39,403 bases of DNA from assembly GCA_017848335.1 (NCBI GenBank), contig JAGDAX010000169.1, forward strand, positions 1 through 39,403, given 5' to 3'. Of the stretch, positions 8,005 through 14,989 are shown one piece after another (position 1 is the first letter of the stretch; the number at the start of each line of letters is the position of its first letter). The position numbers were made by a program, and so were the translations under genes. The stretch comes from Clostridia bacterium (GTDB lineage: Bacteria; Bacillota; Clostridia; UBA1212). The notes beneath the pieces were generated by a model. It made no database searches. It was not told the DNA's origin and worked only from the letters and a program-made list of their open reading frames with translations.

Positions 8005-8094
8005 TCCGGGCATCTTCGGCTGATCCGGGCGCCTTTGGCTGATCCGGGCATATTCGGCTGATCCGGGCATATTCGGCTGATTCGGGCGCCTTTG
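8000..8094 (+). repeat. 19-bp tandem repeat starting at the helicase stop codon
   Basis: Units begin with GCTGATCCGGGC at 8000, 8019, 8038, 8057 and 8076 (the last has GCTGATTCGGGC). The first unit contains the helicase TGA stop (8002-8004). The unit tails alternate between CATNTTCG and GCCTTTG. The period is not a multiple of three, so the array is not coding. Confidence 0.95.
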
Positions 8095-8116
8095 GGCAGA
8101 ATCAGGCAGAATTCGG

Positions 8117-8128
8117 CCAAAATTTTGG
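8117..8128. other. perfect 12-bp palindrome CCAAAATTTTGG
   Basis: The palindrome is flanked on both sides by AATTCGG-type sequence (from 8111 and from 8129). It lies 37 bp before the rplS promoter and could be an operator. No direct evidence of function is visible. Confidence 0.55.
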
Positions 8129-8164
8129 AATTCGGTAAATTCAGGAAAAATTCTGAAAAAGCGC

Positions 8165-8193
8165 TTGACTTTCCTTTAAAAGTTTTTTATACT
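8165..8193 (+). promoter_or_regulatory. rplS promoter
   Basis: TTGACT (8165-8170), a 17-bp spacer and TATACT (8188-8193) form a strong sigma-A promoter. The start codon is about 107 bp downstream, which leaves an untranslated leader of about 100 nt. Confidence 0.85.
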
Positions 8194-8299
8194 TGCAAGG
8201 CTGTCTTTCGAAAGTACTTCCCGTTACTTAGACGGCATATAAGGGTGGTCCTCTGTTATTCATCACACGAACGCCTACGAGGAGAGGAGAGTGAATTCA
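8194..8299 (+). promoter_or_regulatory. rplS mRNA leader, possible autoregulatory structure
   Basis: The leader is long for one ribosomal protein gene. CCTCT at 8250-8254 can pair with AGAGG at 8283-8287, inside the ribosome binding region, and TCCTC at 8249-8253 can instead pair with GAGGA at 8279-8283. An upstream CTTTCGAAAG palindrome lies near 8203. L19 leaders that bind their own product are known in Firmicutes. I cannot confirm a match to that family by eye. Confidence 0.4.
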
Positions 8300-8641
8300 A
8301 TGGATATTATTAAAGCAGTAGAAGCGGATTACATTAACAACGATAAGACCGAGCTCAGGATCGGCGATCACGTTAAGGTACAGTTCAAGGTTATTGAAGG
8401 AAGCCGCGAGAGAATCCAGATTTTTGAAGGTACTGTTATCGGAATGCGCGGCGAAGGCCTCAACGAGACGTTCACGGTTCGTAAGATTTCTTACGGCGTA
8501 GGCGTTGAGAGAGTTTTCCCGGTACATTCGCCCAAGATTGCCGGTATCGACGTGGTTAGACACGGTAAGATCAGACGTGCCAAGCTTTACTATCTCAGAG
8601 ACAGAGTCGGTAAGGCCGCTAAGATTAAAGAGAAGCTTTAA
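8300..8641 (+). CDS. rplS: 50S ribosomal protein L19
   Basis: This 113-residue protein is a full-length L19, located at the interface of the 30S and 50S subunits. Diagnostic segments are [30 protein letters not shown] and [21 protein letters not shown]. The start chosen is the ATG at 8300, matching the usual MDIIK-type N-terminus of the family. A GTG at 8291 is in frame but sits too close to the GGAGAGGAG site. The gene stands alone, with its own promoter upstream and a hairpin terminator downstream. The usual partner genes trmD and rimM are not next to it. Confidence 0.97.
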   Translation: MDIIKAVEADYINNDKTELRIGDHVKVQFKVIEGSRERIQIFEGTVIGMRGEGLNETFTVRKISYGVGVERVFPVHSPKIAGIDVVRHGKIRRAKLYYLRDRVGKAAKIKEKL

Positions 8642-8663
8642 TTCCGGACTGATTTTTGTTTTG

Positions 8664-8712
8664 AAAGCATCACGGTTTGCGCAAGTGTTTACTGCAGACT
8701 GTGGTGCTTTTT
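8664..8712 (+). terminator. rplS intrinsic terminator
   Basis: AAAGCATCAC (8664-8673) pairs with GTGGTGCTTT (8701-8710), with one T-G pair, around a 27-nt loop, and a T-run follows. The loop is longer than usual. Confidence 0.6.
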
Positions 8713-8714
8713 GA

Positions 8715-8743
8715 TTTACAGGGGCGGGAATTTACTGTATAAT
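8715..8743 (+). promoter_or_regulatory. promoter for the RpiB-like isomerase
   Basis: TTTACA (8715-8720), a 17-bp spacer and TATAAT (8738-8743) point at the ATG at 8801. The -35 box directly adjoins the T-run of the rplS terminator. Confidence 0.8.
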
Positions 8744-8800
8744 GACACAAGGAATGCTGCGTGGATCGCGGTATATTCACGGACAAAAGAGGTGTACGGT

Positions 8801-9382
8801 ATGAAAACGATCAAGGACAAGTATTTGCTGGTAGGCGCGGACTTCGCGGGTTATCCGCTTAAGGAAGCCGTATGTGCGCATCTTCGCGCGAAGGGCTGGA
8901 AAATCACCGACGTTGGTGTCGTGGAGGGCAGCGATCCCGACAAGGACACCGACCTCATGTTTCACCGCATAGGGCTCCGCGTCGGAAGTCTGATCTCAGA
9001 GGGCGAATTTGAAAGGGCGCTGGCTTTTTGCGGCACGGGCATGGGTATTCATATAGCTGCGTCGAAATGTCCGGGAGTGCATGCGGGTGTGGTCGAGAGT
9101 GTTCCGGCCGCTCTTCGCGCGATTACCGGCAACGGCGTGAACGTTCTTGCCATGGGCGCCTTTTACGTGGCGCCTCAGATGGGCTGTGACATTGCGGATG
9201 CGTACCTTAGCGCGTCGCTCGGCTCGGGCTATGAATGGTGGCACAATTTTTACGAATTCCACAAGCTTGCCATTGACGAGCTGGACGCCTTCAATTATGA
9301 GGAGTACAAGGCCAACGGCTTCAGGCTGAAGCACCTCGGCGATTTTCCGCTGAAGCTGGAAACAAAGCCTGAGGATATCTGA
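8801..9382 (+). CDS. RpiB/LacA/LacB-family sugar-phosphate isomerase, divergent active site
   Basis: This 193-residue protein belongs to the RpiB/LacAB isomerase family, which interconverts aldose and ketose phosphates. The N-terminal phosphate-site motif is GADFAGYPLK (12-21), and the catalytic loop FCGTGMG retains Cys77. In RpiB the residue after Asp14 is His, but here it is Phe15. The ring-opening His of the RQHNDTN segment is replaced in ITGNGVN (108-114). The protein is longer than RpiB (about 150 residues) because of a C-terminal extension with WWHNFYEFHK and a Lys-rich end. Ribose 5-phosphate is therefore unlikely to be the substrate; a tetrose or deoxy sugar phosphate is possible. The ATG at 8801 has AGAGGTG upstream, and the longer frame from 8711 would run through the promoter. 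It is monocistronic. Confidence 0.83.
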   Translation: MKTIKDKYLLVGADFAGYPLKEAVCAHLRAKGWKITDVGVVEGSDPDKDTDLMFHRIGLRVGSLISEGEFERALAFCGTGMGIHIAASKCPGVHAGVVESVPAALRAITGNGVNVLAMGAFYVAPQMGCDIADAYLSASLGSGYEWWHNFYEFHKLAIDELDAFNYEEYKANGFRLKHLGDFPLKLETKPEDI

Positions 9383-9519
9383 CTTTTGCGGTGATTTTTC
9401 TGACCTTTGGGTTGGCTGTTTCTGGCTTTTCGGCGATCCAGCTGGCTTTTCGTCGATCCAGATTACTTTTCGTCGATCCAGCTGGCTTTTCGGCGATCCA
9501 GCTGACTTTTACAGTGATT
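9380..9519 (+). repeat. 20-bp tandem repeat after the RpiB-like gene
   Basis: Exact 20-bp units start at 9421, 9441, 9461, 9481 and 9501 (consensus CTGGCTTTTCGGCGATCCAG). The last unit (GCTGACTTTTACAGTGATTT) closely resembles the sequence over the gene's own stop, CTGACTTTTGCGGTGATTTT, at 9379-9398. This ties the array to the gene end. Confidence 0.92.
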
Positions 9520-9541
9520 TTCTTTTGCACGTAGATTTCTT

Positions 9542-10012
9542 ATGGATGGTGAATTCAGGATGCCAGGCGTGCCTGCGGTGCCCGTCAAGGCGTTGAAGCT
9601 GAAGGAGGCGGCTGTTGTGCCGGCCTACGGTACGGATTATTCCGCGGGAGCCGATTTGTATTCGGGAGAAGACGATATAACGATCATCGCGCCGGGCACC
9701 ACCGTGCTTGTGCATACAGGTATCGTGCTGGAGATTCCGGAGGGCCTTTGCGGGCTGATTTTTGCCAGGTCAGGGCTTGCTACAAAGCAGGATCTGGCGC
9801 CTGCGAATATGGTGGGAGTCATTGACAGCGATTATCGCGGCGAGATCATGGTTGCGCTCAAAAATTACGGCCGCGAGGTTCGATTCGTAAAGCCCGGCGA
9901 CCGTATTGCGCAGATTGTTTTCGTGCCCTATTTTAAGGGCATTTTTGAGATTGCCGATGAGCTATCGGACACGGAAAGGGGCGCCGGCGGATTTGGTTCG
10001 ACCGGGAAGTGA
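9542..10012 (+). CDS. dut: dUTP diphosphatase (trimeric dUTPase)
   Basis: The enzyme hydrolyses dUTP to dUMP and diphosphate, keeping uracil out of DNA and supplying dUMP for dTMP synthesis. All five dUTPase motifs are present: AGADLYS (I), ARSGLA (II), GVIDSDYRGEI (III, with the catalytic Asp), GDRIAQIVF (IV) and RGAGGFGSTG (V). The length of 156 residues is normal. The start is uncertain: the ATG at 9542 has no clear ribosome binding site, while the in-frame ATG at 9560 has GGTGA about 8 nt upstream. No good promoter is visible, because the upstream stretch is the 20-bp repeat array. The 3' end of the coding sequence is itself the first unit of a 31-bp repeat. Confidence 0.95.
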   Translation: MDGEFRMPGVPAVPVKALKLKEAAVVPAYGTDYSAGADLYSGEDDITIIAPGTTVLVHTGIVLEIPEGLCGLIFARSGLATKQDLAPANMVGVIDSDYRGEIMVALKNYGREVRFVKPGDRIAQIVFVPYFKGIFEIADELSDTERGAGGFGSTGK

Positions 10013-10083
10013 GCAGGGCGGCTTTGTCCTGACCGGGAAGTGAGCAGGGCGGCTTTGTCCTGACCGGGAAGTGAGCAGGGCGG
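10000..10083 (+). repeat. 31-bp tandem repeat made from the dut 3' end
   Basis: Units start with GACCGGGAAGTGAGCAGGGC at 10000, 10031 and 10062, and the third is cut after 22 bp. The first unit contains the last codons and TGA of dut, so the gene end was copied downstream. Confidence 0.96.
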
Positions 10084-10265
10084 ATCTCTGCTCACGGGAA
10101 ATCAGGCAGTACGAATCTCCCTTGACGGGAAAGTCGGCAGTTCTGCCGGCGGTTTCCGCAGCTGTCCTGATGATTTCGAAAAACAGATTTGCCGCATGGC
10201 TTGCCGGTCAGCGTTCAATCACTAAGCCGCGCAATCGTGCGATCAATCAATTTACAACCAAAGAA

Positions 10266-11552
10266 TCATGCAAGACCGGGTTTGATCTCCCGGCCTTTTT
10301 CTTTTTTATCATAAAAATACAGCTCCTCGGTCGCAAGCGCCATCTTTGTCACCGCGAAGTCTTCTTCGTCAGGGAAAACGTACCAGGTGTCGGTAAGCGT
10401 GTTCAGATCCACGCAGTCACCGTATTTACCGAGATACTCATATTCTATGTGGCACGAGTACAGGGAGGGCACTGATTTGTGCATTTCGTACTCTGTTCCG
10501 TCGGGCGCTGTGCACTTCGCGCGGAAGCCGTCCATATCGTGAACAAGCGTGCCCTTGCCGAGGTCGATGAATTTCTTCGCGTTGGGGAGCGACTTTACGT
10601 GCATTCTGAGGGTGCCGGAGCTGTACGTGCCTGCTTCTATCTCCTTGCGGACCTCCGCCCGTTCCCATTCGTACCAGTCGGGGACGTGCTCGAAGCCTTT
10701 TTGGGCCGGGCTTTCGGGGATTAGGCGCATGTATTCATTGACGAGCCATCTGCTGCCGCAGGAATTGCAGAAAAGCTCCGTGCCCTTGGAGCCCATTTTG
10801 AACTCGGTGCCGCACACGGGGCATTTGTACAGGATCTTGTGAAGGCCTTCCGCACGCTTCTTGTACTTGATGCTGATTTTGCGGTCATAGAGCCACTGAT
10901 AGTCGTCATATTGGAATTTATCCACGATCAGGCGGTTGATTTCCTCAACTGACTTTTCGGCCACCTGCCCGGGCGTGAGAAGCAGCTCCATTTCCGCCTC
11001 GGTCGGAGCAACCCTGCGGTCGCGGAGGTTCCAAAACGGGGAATTGACGTGGTGACCGTGGCACATTAAGGTTACAACCGGCACCTTGAGAAGCTTCGCG
11101 AGCTTTCCGATCGACTCGGGCAGGACCGCCGTTGTGCCGCAGAGAGAATATCTTGCCTCGGGATACATTATCGCGACGTCGCCGTTCTTCACGGTCTGCG
11201 CAAGGTTTCGCACCAGCGTGATGTCGCTCGTGAATTTGCGGGTGCAGATGCAGCCTATGTCGCGAAGAAGCTTCTCGCGCCCGATGAAGCCGTCGATCGC
11301 CACCACGTAGTTTGCGCAGTAAGGTGAAATTGCCTTGACCGCGACCTTGAAATCCATAAAAGCGTTGTGATTGCACAGGAGCAGATACGGGGGCTTGATA
11401 TTTTCCATGCCTGCCTTGGTGAGCCTGTTTCGGTGGATCAAAAGATCGGGAAGGCTGAGAATGCGAAGAAGCGGCCTGAGGTACCATTTGGTGTGACGCG
11501 GCGGTTCGGTCATATCGTAGCGTTCAAATGAGTCATTCATGTACTGTTGCAT
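10266..11552 (-). CDS. PlsC-like acyltransferase with internal zinc ribbon
   Basis: Residues about 35-215 form a 1-acylglycerol-3-phosphate acyltransferase domain. Block I is NHNAFMD (His62, Asp67, HX4D), and block III appears as YPEARYS (130-136) in place of the usual FPEGTRS. Such enzymes move acyl chains onto lysophosphatidate or related lipids at the membrane. The domain is followed by a zinc ribbon with Cys244, Cys247, Cys262 and Cys265 (CPVCG and CNSCG). A C-terminal region of about 150 residues follows, without a recognised fold. Ordinary PlsC has about 240 residues, so at 428 residues this is an enlarged version. The ATG at 11552 is the first in frame; AAAGG lies only 2-3 nt before it, so the ATG at 11540 is an alternative. 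It is transcribed alone, convergent with dut. Confidence 0.82.
   Translation of the reverse strand: MQQYMNDSFERYDMTEPPRHTKWYLRPLLRILSLPDLLIHRNRLTKAGMENIKPPYLLLCNHNAFMDFKVAVKAISPYCANYVVAIDGFIGREKLLRDIGCICTRKFTSDITLVRNLAQTVKNGDVAIMYPEARYSLCGTTAVLPESIGKLAKLLKVPVVTLMCHGHHVNSPFWNLRDRRVAPTEAEMELLLTPGQVAEKSVEEINRLIVDKFQYDDYQWLYDRKISIKYKKRAEGLHKILYKCPVCGTEFKMGSKGTELFCNSCGSRWLVNEYMRLIPESPAQKGFEHVPDWYEWERAEVRKEIEAGTYSSGTLRMHVKSLPNAKKFIDLGKGTLVHDMDGFRAKCTAPDGTEYEMHKSVPSLYSCHIEYEYLGKYGDCVDLNTLTDTWYVFPDEEDFAVTKMALATEELYFYDKKEKGREIKPGLA
10276..10307 (+). terminator. dut-side intrinsic terminator overlapping the convergent acyltransferase gene
   Basis: CCGGG (10276-10280) pairs with CCCGG (10289-10293), and an uninterrupted T-rich tract (10296-10307) follows. 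The same bases encode the C-terminal residues of the minus-strand acyltransferase. Confidence 0.7.
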
Positions 11553-11911
11553 ATCCTTTTCGCGAAAATATAATGAGAGCGCGTGCTTTCATACCATGTG
11601 ATTTTAGCAAAATCGGCGTGTGTTGTAAAACGAAAGTTTGCAGGGTGGCGGTGGCGGGTGCGGTTGCGGGCGCGGTGGCGGCGGTGCTTGACGTCGGATC
11701 GTGGATGCGGTGGGTGCCGTTTGGGTCGCGGGTGTTGTGTGAGGTTGGCCCTCGGATATCGTGGCACGTGAATGTCGTGCGTTCCTGTGAATCCGTTCGG
11801 TTCGCGCAGAGTTTGAGGCTACGAGCTTCTGCCGTTGTTCCGTATGACGTTCCGCAATTTACCGGCGCGGATTCCGACTTATTTGCCTTGTGATTTTTCC
11901 GGAATTTCAAA

Positions 11912-11931
11912 GGCTTTTTCCGGAAAAAGCC
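11912..11931. other. perfect 20-bp palindrome GGCTTTTTCC/GGAAAAAGCC
   Basis: The palindrome lies 27 bp upstream of the -35 box of the yifB promoter. It could be an operator or a cruciform-forming site. It has no spacer loop, so as RNA it would be a poor hairpin. Related TTTTTCCGGAA sequence precedes it at 11894-11904. Confidence 0.7.
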
Positions 11932-11958
11932 GGAAAATAACGGTTTCTATTTTACGGT

Positions 11959-11987
11959 TTGACAAGGCTTGACGACTGTTTTACAAT
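11959..11987 (+). promoter_or_regulatory. promoter for yifB-dprA
   Basis: A perfect TTGACA (11959-11964), a 17-bp spacer and TACAAT (11982-11987) lie 45 bp before the start codon. Confidence 0.85.
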
Positions 11988-12032
11988 CATCTCACTCACG
12001 GTTTTTACGCTAAAAAATGTCAGGAGAATTGT

Positions 12033-13625
12033 ATGGATTCCGGAATAATAACATTTGGCCTCAAGGGCGCTTCTGCTTATTCCGTTACGGCGGAGACGGA
12101 TGTCAGGAACGGGTTGCCTTACTATGAGATTATCGGGCAGGGCAGCGAATCCGTAAAGGAGTCACGCAAGAGGGTAAAATCTGCGGTCATTAACAGCGGG
12201 TTCGATTTTCCGAAGGGGCACGTGACGCAGAATCTTTCGCCCGGCGACGTGAAGAAATACGGAACTCTTTTTGATCTGCCGCTGGCGCTCAGTATATTGT
12301 CGGAGATCAGAAGAAAGACCTCCGCGGCCTTTCCCGCAGAGAATCATAAGGCGATAGGGGTGATGGGTGAATTGTCTCTGGACGGGCGCGTGCTTCCCGT
12401 TAAGGGCATTCTACCTTGTATGGTCTGCGGCAGGAATTCGCGCGTAAATCATTTCATAGTCCCCGAGGATAATTACAGACAGGCGGTTTTGTGTCCTGAT
12501 ATTTTTGTATATCCCGTGAGAACTCTCAGGGAGGCGGCGGAGGCCTTCGCAATGAGCCTCGATTTGTTTGAAAAGACCTGCGGAGAGAGGCTGCCCGTTG
12601 ATTCCGGACAATCCCGAATCACAAAACAGACTGAAGGCTCGAAAATACCGGCGCCGCCTGAGATACCGGATCTTTCAGACATAGTGGGGCAGGAGGGCGC
12701 CAAAAGAGCGCTTCTTATCGCTGCGTGCGGAAACCACAATATTCTGATGGCAGGAAGTCCTGGCTGCGGGAAAACCATGCTGGCGACGGCTCTTCGCGGG
12801 ATCCTTCCTGAGATGACCTTCGAAGAATATTTCGAGGTGCTGTCTTTATACGACACATTCGGACTCGGTGACGTTATCGGCGAATCGCGGGAGCGGCCCT
12901 TCAGGATCGTTCATCAGGGGGTCACAAAGCATGCGCTTATTGGAGGGGGGAGGCCCATTGAAATAGGAGACATAAGCCTTGCGCACAACGGCGTGCTTTT
13001 TCTTGACGAGATTTCTGAGATGCAGAGAAATATCGTTGAAGCTCTGAGACTGCCGCTGGAGGAAAGAAAGGTCTATATAAACAATTGCGGGATCAAAGAG
13101 GTGCTGCCGGCGGATTTTATGCTGGTTGCCGCCGCCAATCCGTGCCCATGCGGTAATCTTTACGAGAAGCCGGGGCTCTGCACTTGTACCTCCAATATGA
13201 TCAAGACGTACGCCGCCAAGCTTTCGGGAGCCATCAGGGACCGTATCGACATTAAAATAAATATGAGATCTGTAGAGGTCAAGGATATTGAAAAGCCTAA
13301 GGGAGCCTGTTCAAAGGACGTGAGGGAGACCGTGAAGCGTGTTCGCGGGCTGCAGAAGGTAAGATTTGAGGACTGCTCATTTAAGACAAACAGCGGCATA
13401 CCGCGAGTTGAAAGCTGTGAATGCTGCAGATTGTCTGCGGGCTCGCGGGAGATCATAAACTCGGCTGTGGAAAAATTCGGGCTCAGCATAAGAGGCCGCG
13501 AGAAGACCGTCAAGGTGGCACGAACTATTGCCGATATCGAGGGACACGGCTTGATAACGGACGATGATATTCTTGAGGCGCTCCAGTACAGAATAGTGAG
13601 CGACGAAAAGGAGGGGGTGTTCTGA
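12033..13625 (+). CDS. YifB/ComM-family Mg-chelatase-like AAA+ ATPase
   Basis: This 530-residue protein has the full family layout. Residues about 1-175 form the N-terminal Lon/S5-like domain (VKESRKRVKSAV, then GELSLDGRVLPVKG). A Mg-chelatase-type AAA+ module follows, with Walker A AGSPGCGKT (240-248), Walker B GVLFLDEISE and the AANPCPCG sensor motif. A C-terminal helical domain ends the protein. In naturally transformable bacteria ComM is a hexameric helicase that extends recombination intermediates. Its translational overlap with dprA (TGATG at 13623-13627) supports a shared role in handling incoming single-stranded DNA. The ATG at 12033 has AGGAG 8 nt upstream. Confidence 0.93.
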   Translation: MDSGIITFGLKGASAYSVTAETDVRNGLPYYEIIGQGSESVKESRKRVKSAVINSGFDFPKGHVTQNLSPGDVKKYGTLFDLPLALSILSEIRRKTSAAFPAENHKAIGVMGELSLDGRVLPVKGILPCMVCGRNSRVNHFIVPEDNYRQAVLCPDIFVYPVRTLREAAEAFAMSLDLFEKTCGERLPVDSGQSRITKQTEGSKIPAPPEIPDLSDIVGQEGAKRALLIAACGNHNILMAGSPGCGKTMLATALRGILPEMTFEEYFEVLSLYDTFGLGDVIGESRERPFRIVHQGVTKHALIGGGRPIEIGDISLAHNGVLFLDEISEMQRNIVEALRLPLEERKVYINNCGIKEVLPADFMLVAAANPCPCGNLYEKPGLCTCTSNMIKTYAAKLSGAIRDRIDIKINMRSVEVKDIEKPKGACSKDVRETVKRVRGLQKVRFEDCSFKTNSGIPRVESCECCRLSAGSREIINSAVEKFGLSIRGREKTVKVARTIADIEGHGLITDDDILEALQYRIVSDEKEGVF

Positions 13626-14740
13626 TGAGATCCCACGAAGACTATTGCGCGGCATACTGGCTCCAGCTGCTGGGCAAGAATTGCCTGAATACCGGTGGAG
13701 TGCTTTCGCGCATATTCGGTTCCTACAGAGACGCCTTCGAGGCACCGGTTAAAATGCTTGTGAGGGAAGCCGCGTGTTTAAAGGAAAAAAGCGCGGAGCT
13801 TTACGAAAGAATCAGTGATGAGTCTCTTAAGGACAAAGCAAAGGAGGTTATTGAAAGAGCGAAGCAGCTCGGTCAGAATATAGTGCTTTTCGATGAAGCT
13901 GATTATCCCGCGCTCCTTGGCGAGTATTCGCATAAGCCGATGCTTCTTTTTTACTACGGCGATATCAAAAGGGTAAATCAGATCGCTCATTCTATGGGAG
14001 TAGTGGGTTCCCGAAACGTTACTCCTTACGGCAAAGACGCGACCGTAAAAGCAGTGGAGGTATTGTCGGGGCGCGACGTTATGATAGTAAGCGGAATGGC
14101 AAGGGGAATTGACGCAATTGCGCACAGGACGGCGCTTGATAATGGGATTTTTACGGCGGCGGTGCTTGGGTGCGGCTGCAACGTGGTCTATCCGGCAGAA
14201 AACATAAGTGTATTCAAAAGGATCAAGGAGCAGGGTCTTATTCTGAGCGAGCTTCCGCCTGACACGAAGCCCTTTAAATCTCATTTCCCGGCACGGAACA
14301 GAATAATCGCAGGGCTTTCGGAGCTTGTGCTTGTTACTGAAGCGGGGACCTCGTCCGGGGCGCTTATCACTGCTGATTTTGCGCTTGACGGAGGGAGGGA
14401 CGTAATGTCCGTGCCTCACAGGATCGACGTGCCCGGAGGAGCAGGCTGCAATCTTTTGATAAAGAACGGTGCATACGTGTACACGGCGCCGGGAGATATT
14501 CTTCAGGCGTTTGGGTTTGATGCAGGTGAAGGAGCTTTCAGACAGATTTCGGACGACGCTCTCTGTGAAGAGGAACGGATAATTTTCAGAATAATACAGA
14601 ATCTCGGAGAATCAAATGAGGATGAGATAATAGCCGGGCAGGATTGCCTTGACGCGCGGGCGGTCAGGAAGTATCTTACGACGCTTGAGCTTTGCGGCTT
14701 TATAAAGAGGAATTCCTGCGGAGGGTATTCCTGCTGCTGA
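13625..14740 (+). CDS. dprA: DNA-processing protein DprA
   Basis: This 371-residue protein loads RecA onto single-stranded DNA during transformation. The Rossmann-like DNA-binding core begins with VGSRNVTPYG (near residues 127-136), continues with SGMARGID (156-163) and CNVVYP, and ends with FPARNRIIAGLS and EAGTSSGALITA. An N-terminal SAM-like part (1-80) and a C-terminal winged helix (310-371) match the extended DprA layout. The start codon overlaps the yifB stop by one base, so translation is coupled. No other competence genes lie in the window. DprA and ComM are widely kept in bacteria not known to be competent, so competence is not proven. Confidence 0.96.
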   Translation: MRSHEDYCAAYWLQLLGKNCLNTGGVLSRIFGSYRDAFEAPVKMLVREAACLKEKSAELYERISDESLKDKAKEVIERAKQLGQNIVLFDEADYPALLGEYSHKPMLLFYYGDIKRVNQIAHSMGVVGSRNVTPYGKDATVKAVEVLSGRDVMIVSGMARGIDAIAHRTALDNGIFTAAVLGCGCNVVYPAENISVFKRIKEQGLILSELPPDTKPFKSHFPARNRIIAGLSELVLVTEAGTSSGALITADFALDGGRDVMSVPHRIDVPGGAGCNLLIKNGAYVYTAPGDILQAFGFDAGEGAFRQISDDALCEEERIIFRIIQNLGESNEDEIIAGQDCLDARAVRKYLTTLELCGFIKRNSCGGYSCC

Positions 14741-14904
14741 GGATTTTAGCCTTCGGGTATCATGGAATTATGATAACGGTTGTCATGATCAATTCGCTGA
14801 GCTGTCTGAGCTTGTTTCAGTCTTTACTGAACGCTTTTTGAACCTTTATTTGAAAGTAATTTTGAAGTTTTTTGTGTTTTTTTGGTACGCGGCTTATATT
14901 GTCC

Positions 14905-14934
14905 TTGACAAGGTTTCGATATTTATTTTATAAA
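14905..14934 (+). promoter_or_regulatory. promoter for topA-trmFO
   Basis: TTGACA (14905-14910), an 18-bp spacer and TATAAA (14929-14934) lie 55 bp before topA, so the topoisomerase can be expressed independently of yifB-dprA. The rest of the gap (14741-14904) shows no clear terminator. Confidence 0.8.
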
Positions 14935-14989
14935 TAAAGATGAGTGTGTTTTGACGCATTCATATTATCCACCATCCGGAGGTATTATT

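Larger units (their letters stand above)
11553..12032. other. divergent intergenic region with G-rich repeats and palindrome
   Basis: No convincing gene is present. About 11640-11770 is dominated by degenerate GGTGGCG/GGTTGCGG units, so the frames open here are low-complexity artefacts. The right part holds the palindrome at 11912-11931 and the yifB promoter at 11959-11987. Confidence 0.7.

Noticed and set aside
8000-8094. CRISPR array
   Set aside because: The repeats are head-to-tail with no unique spacers, and no cas genes are present. The same applies to the other arrays in the window.
10071-10475. 134-codon plus-strand frame after dut
   Set aside because: It starts inside the repeat array and runs antisense into the acyltransferase gene, without initiation signals.
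11528-11910. Open frames on both strands in the intergenic region before yifB
   Set aside because: They reflect the low-complexity G-rich stretch at 11640-11770 and have no start signals or family features.
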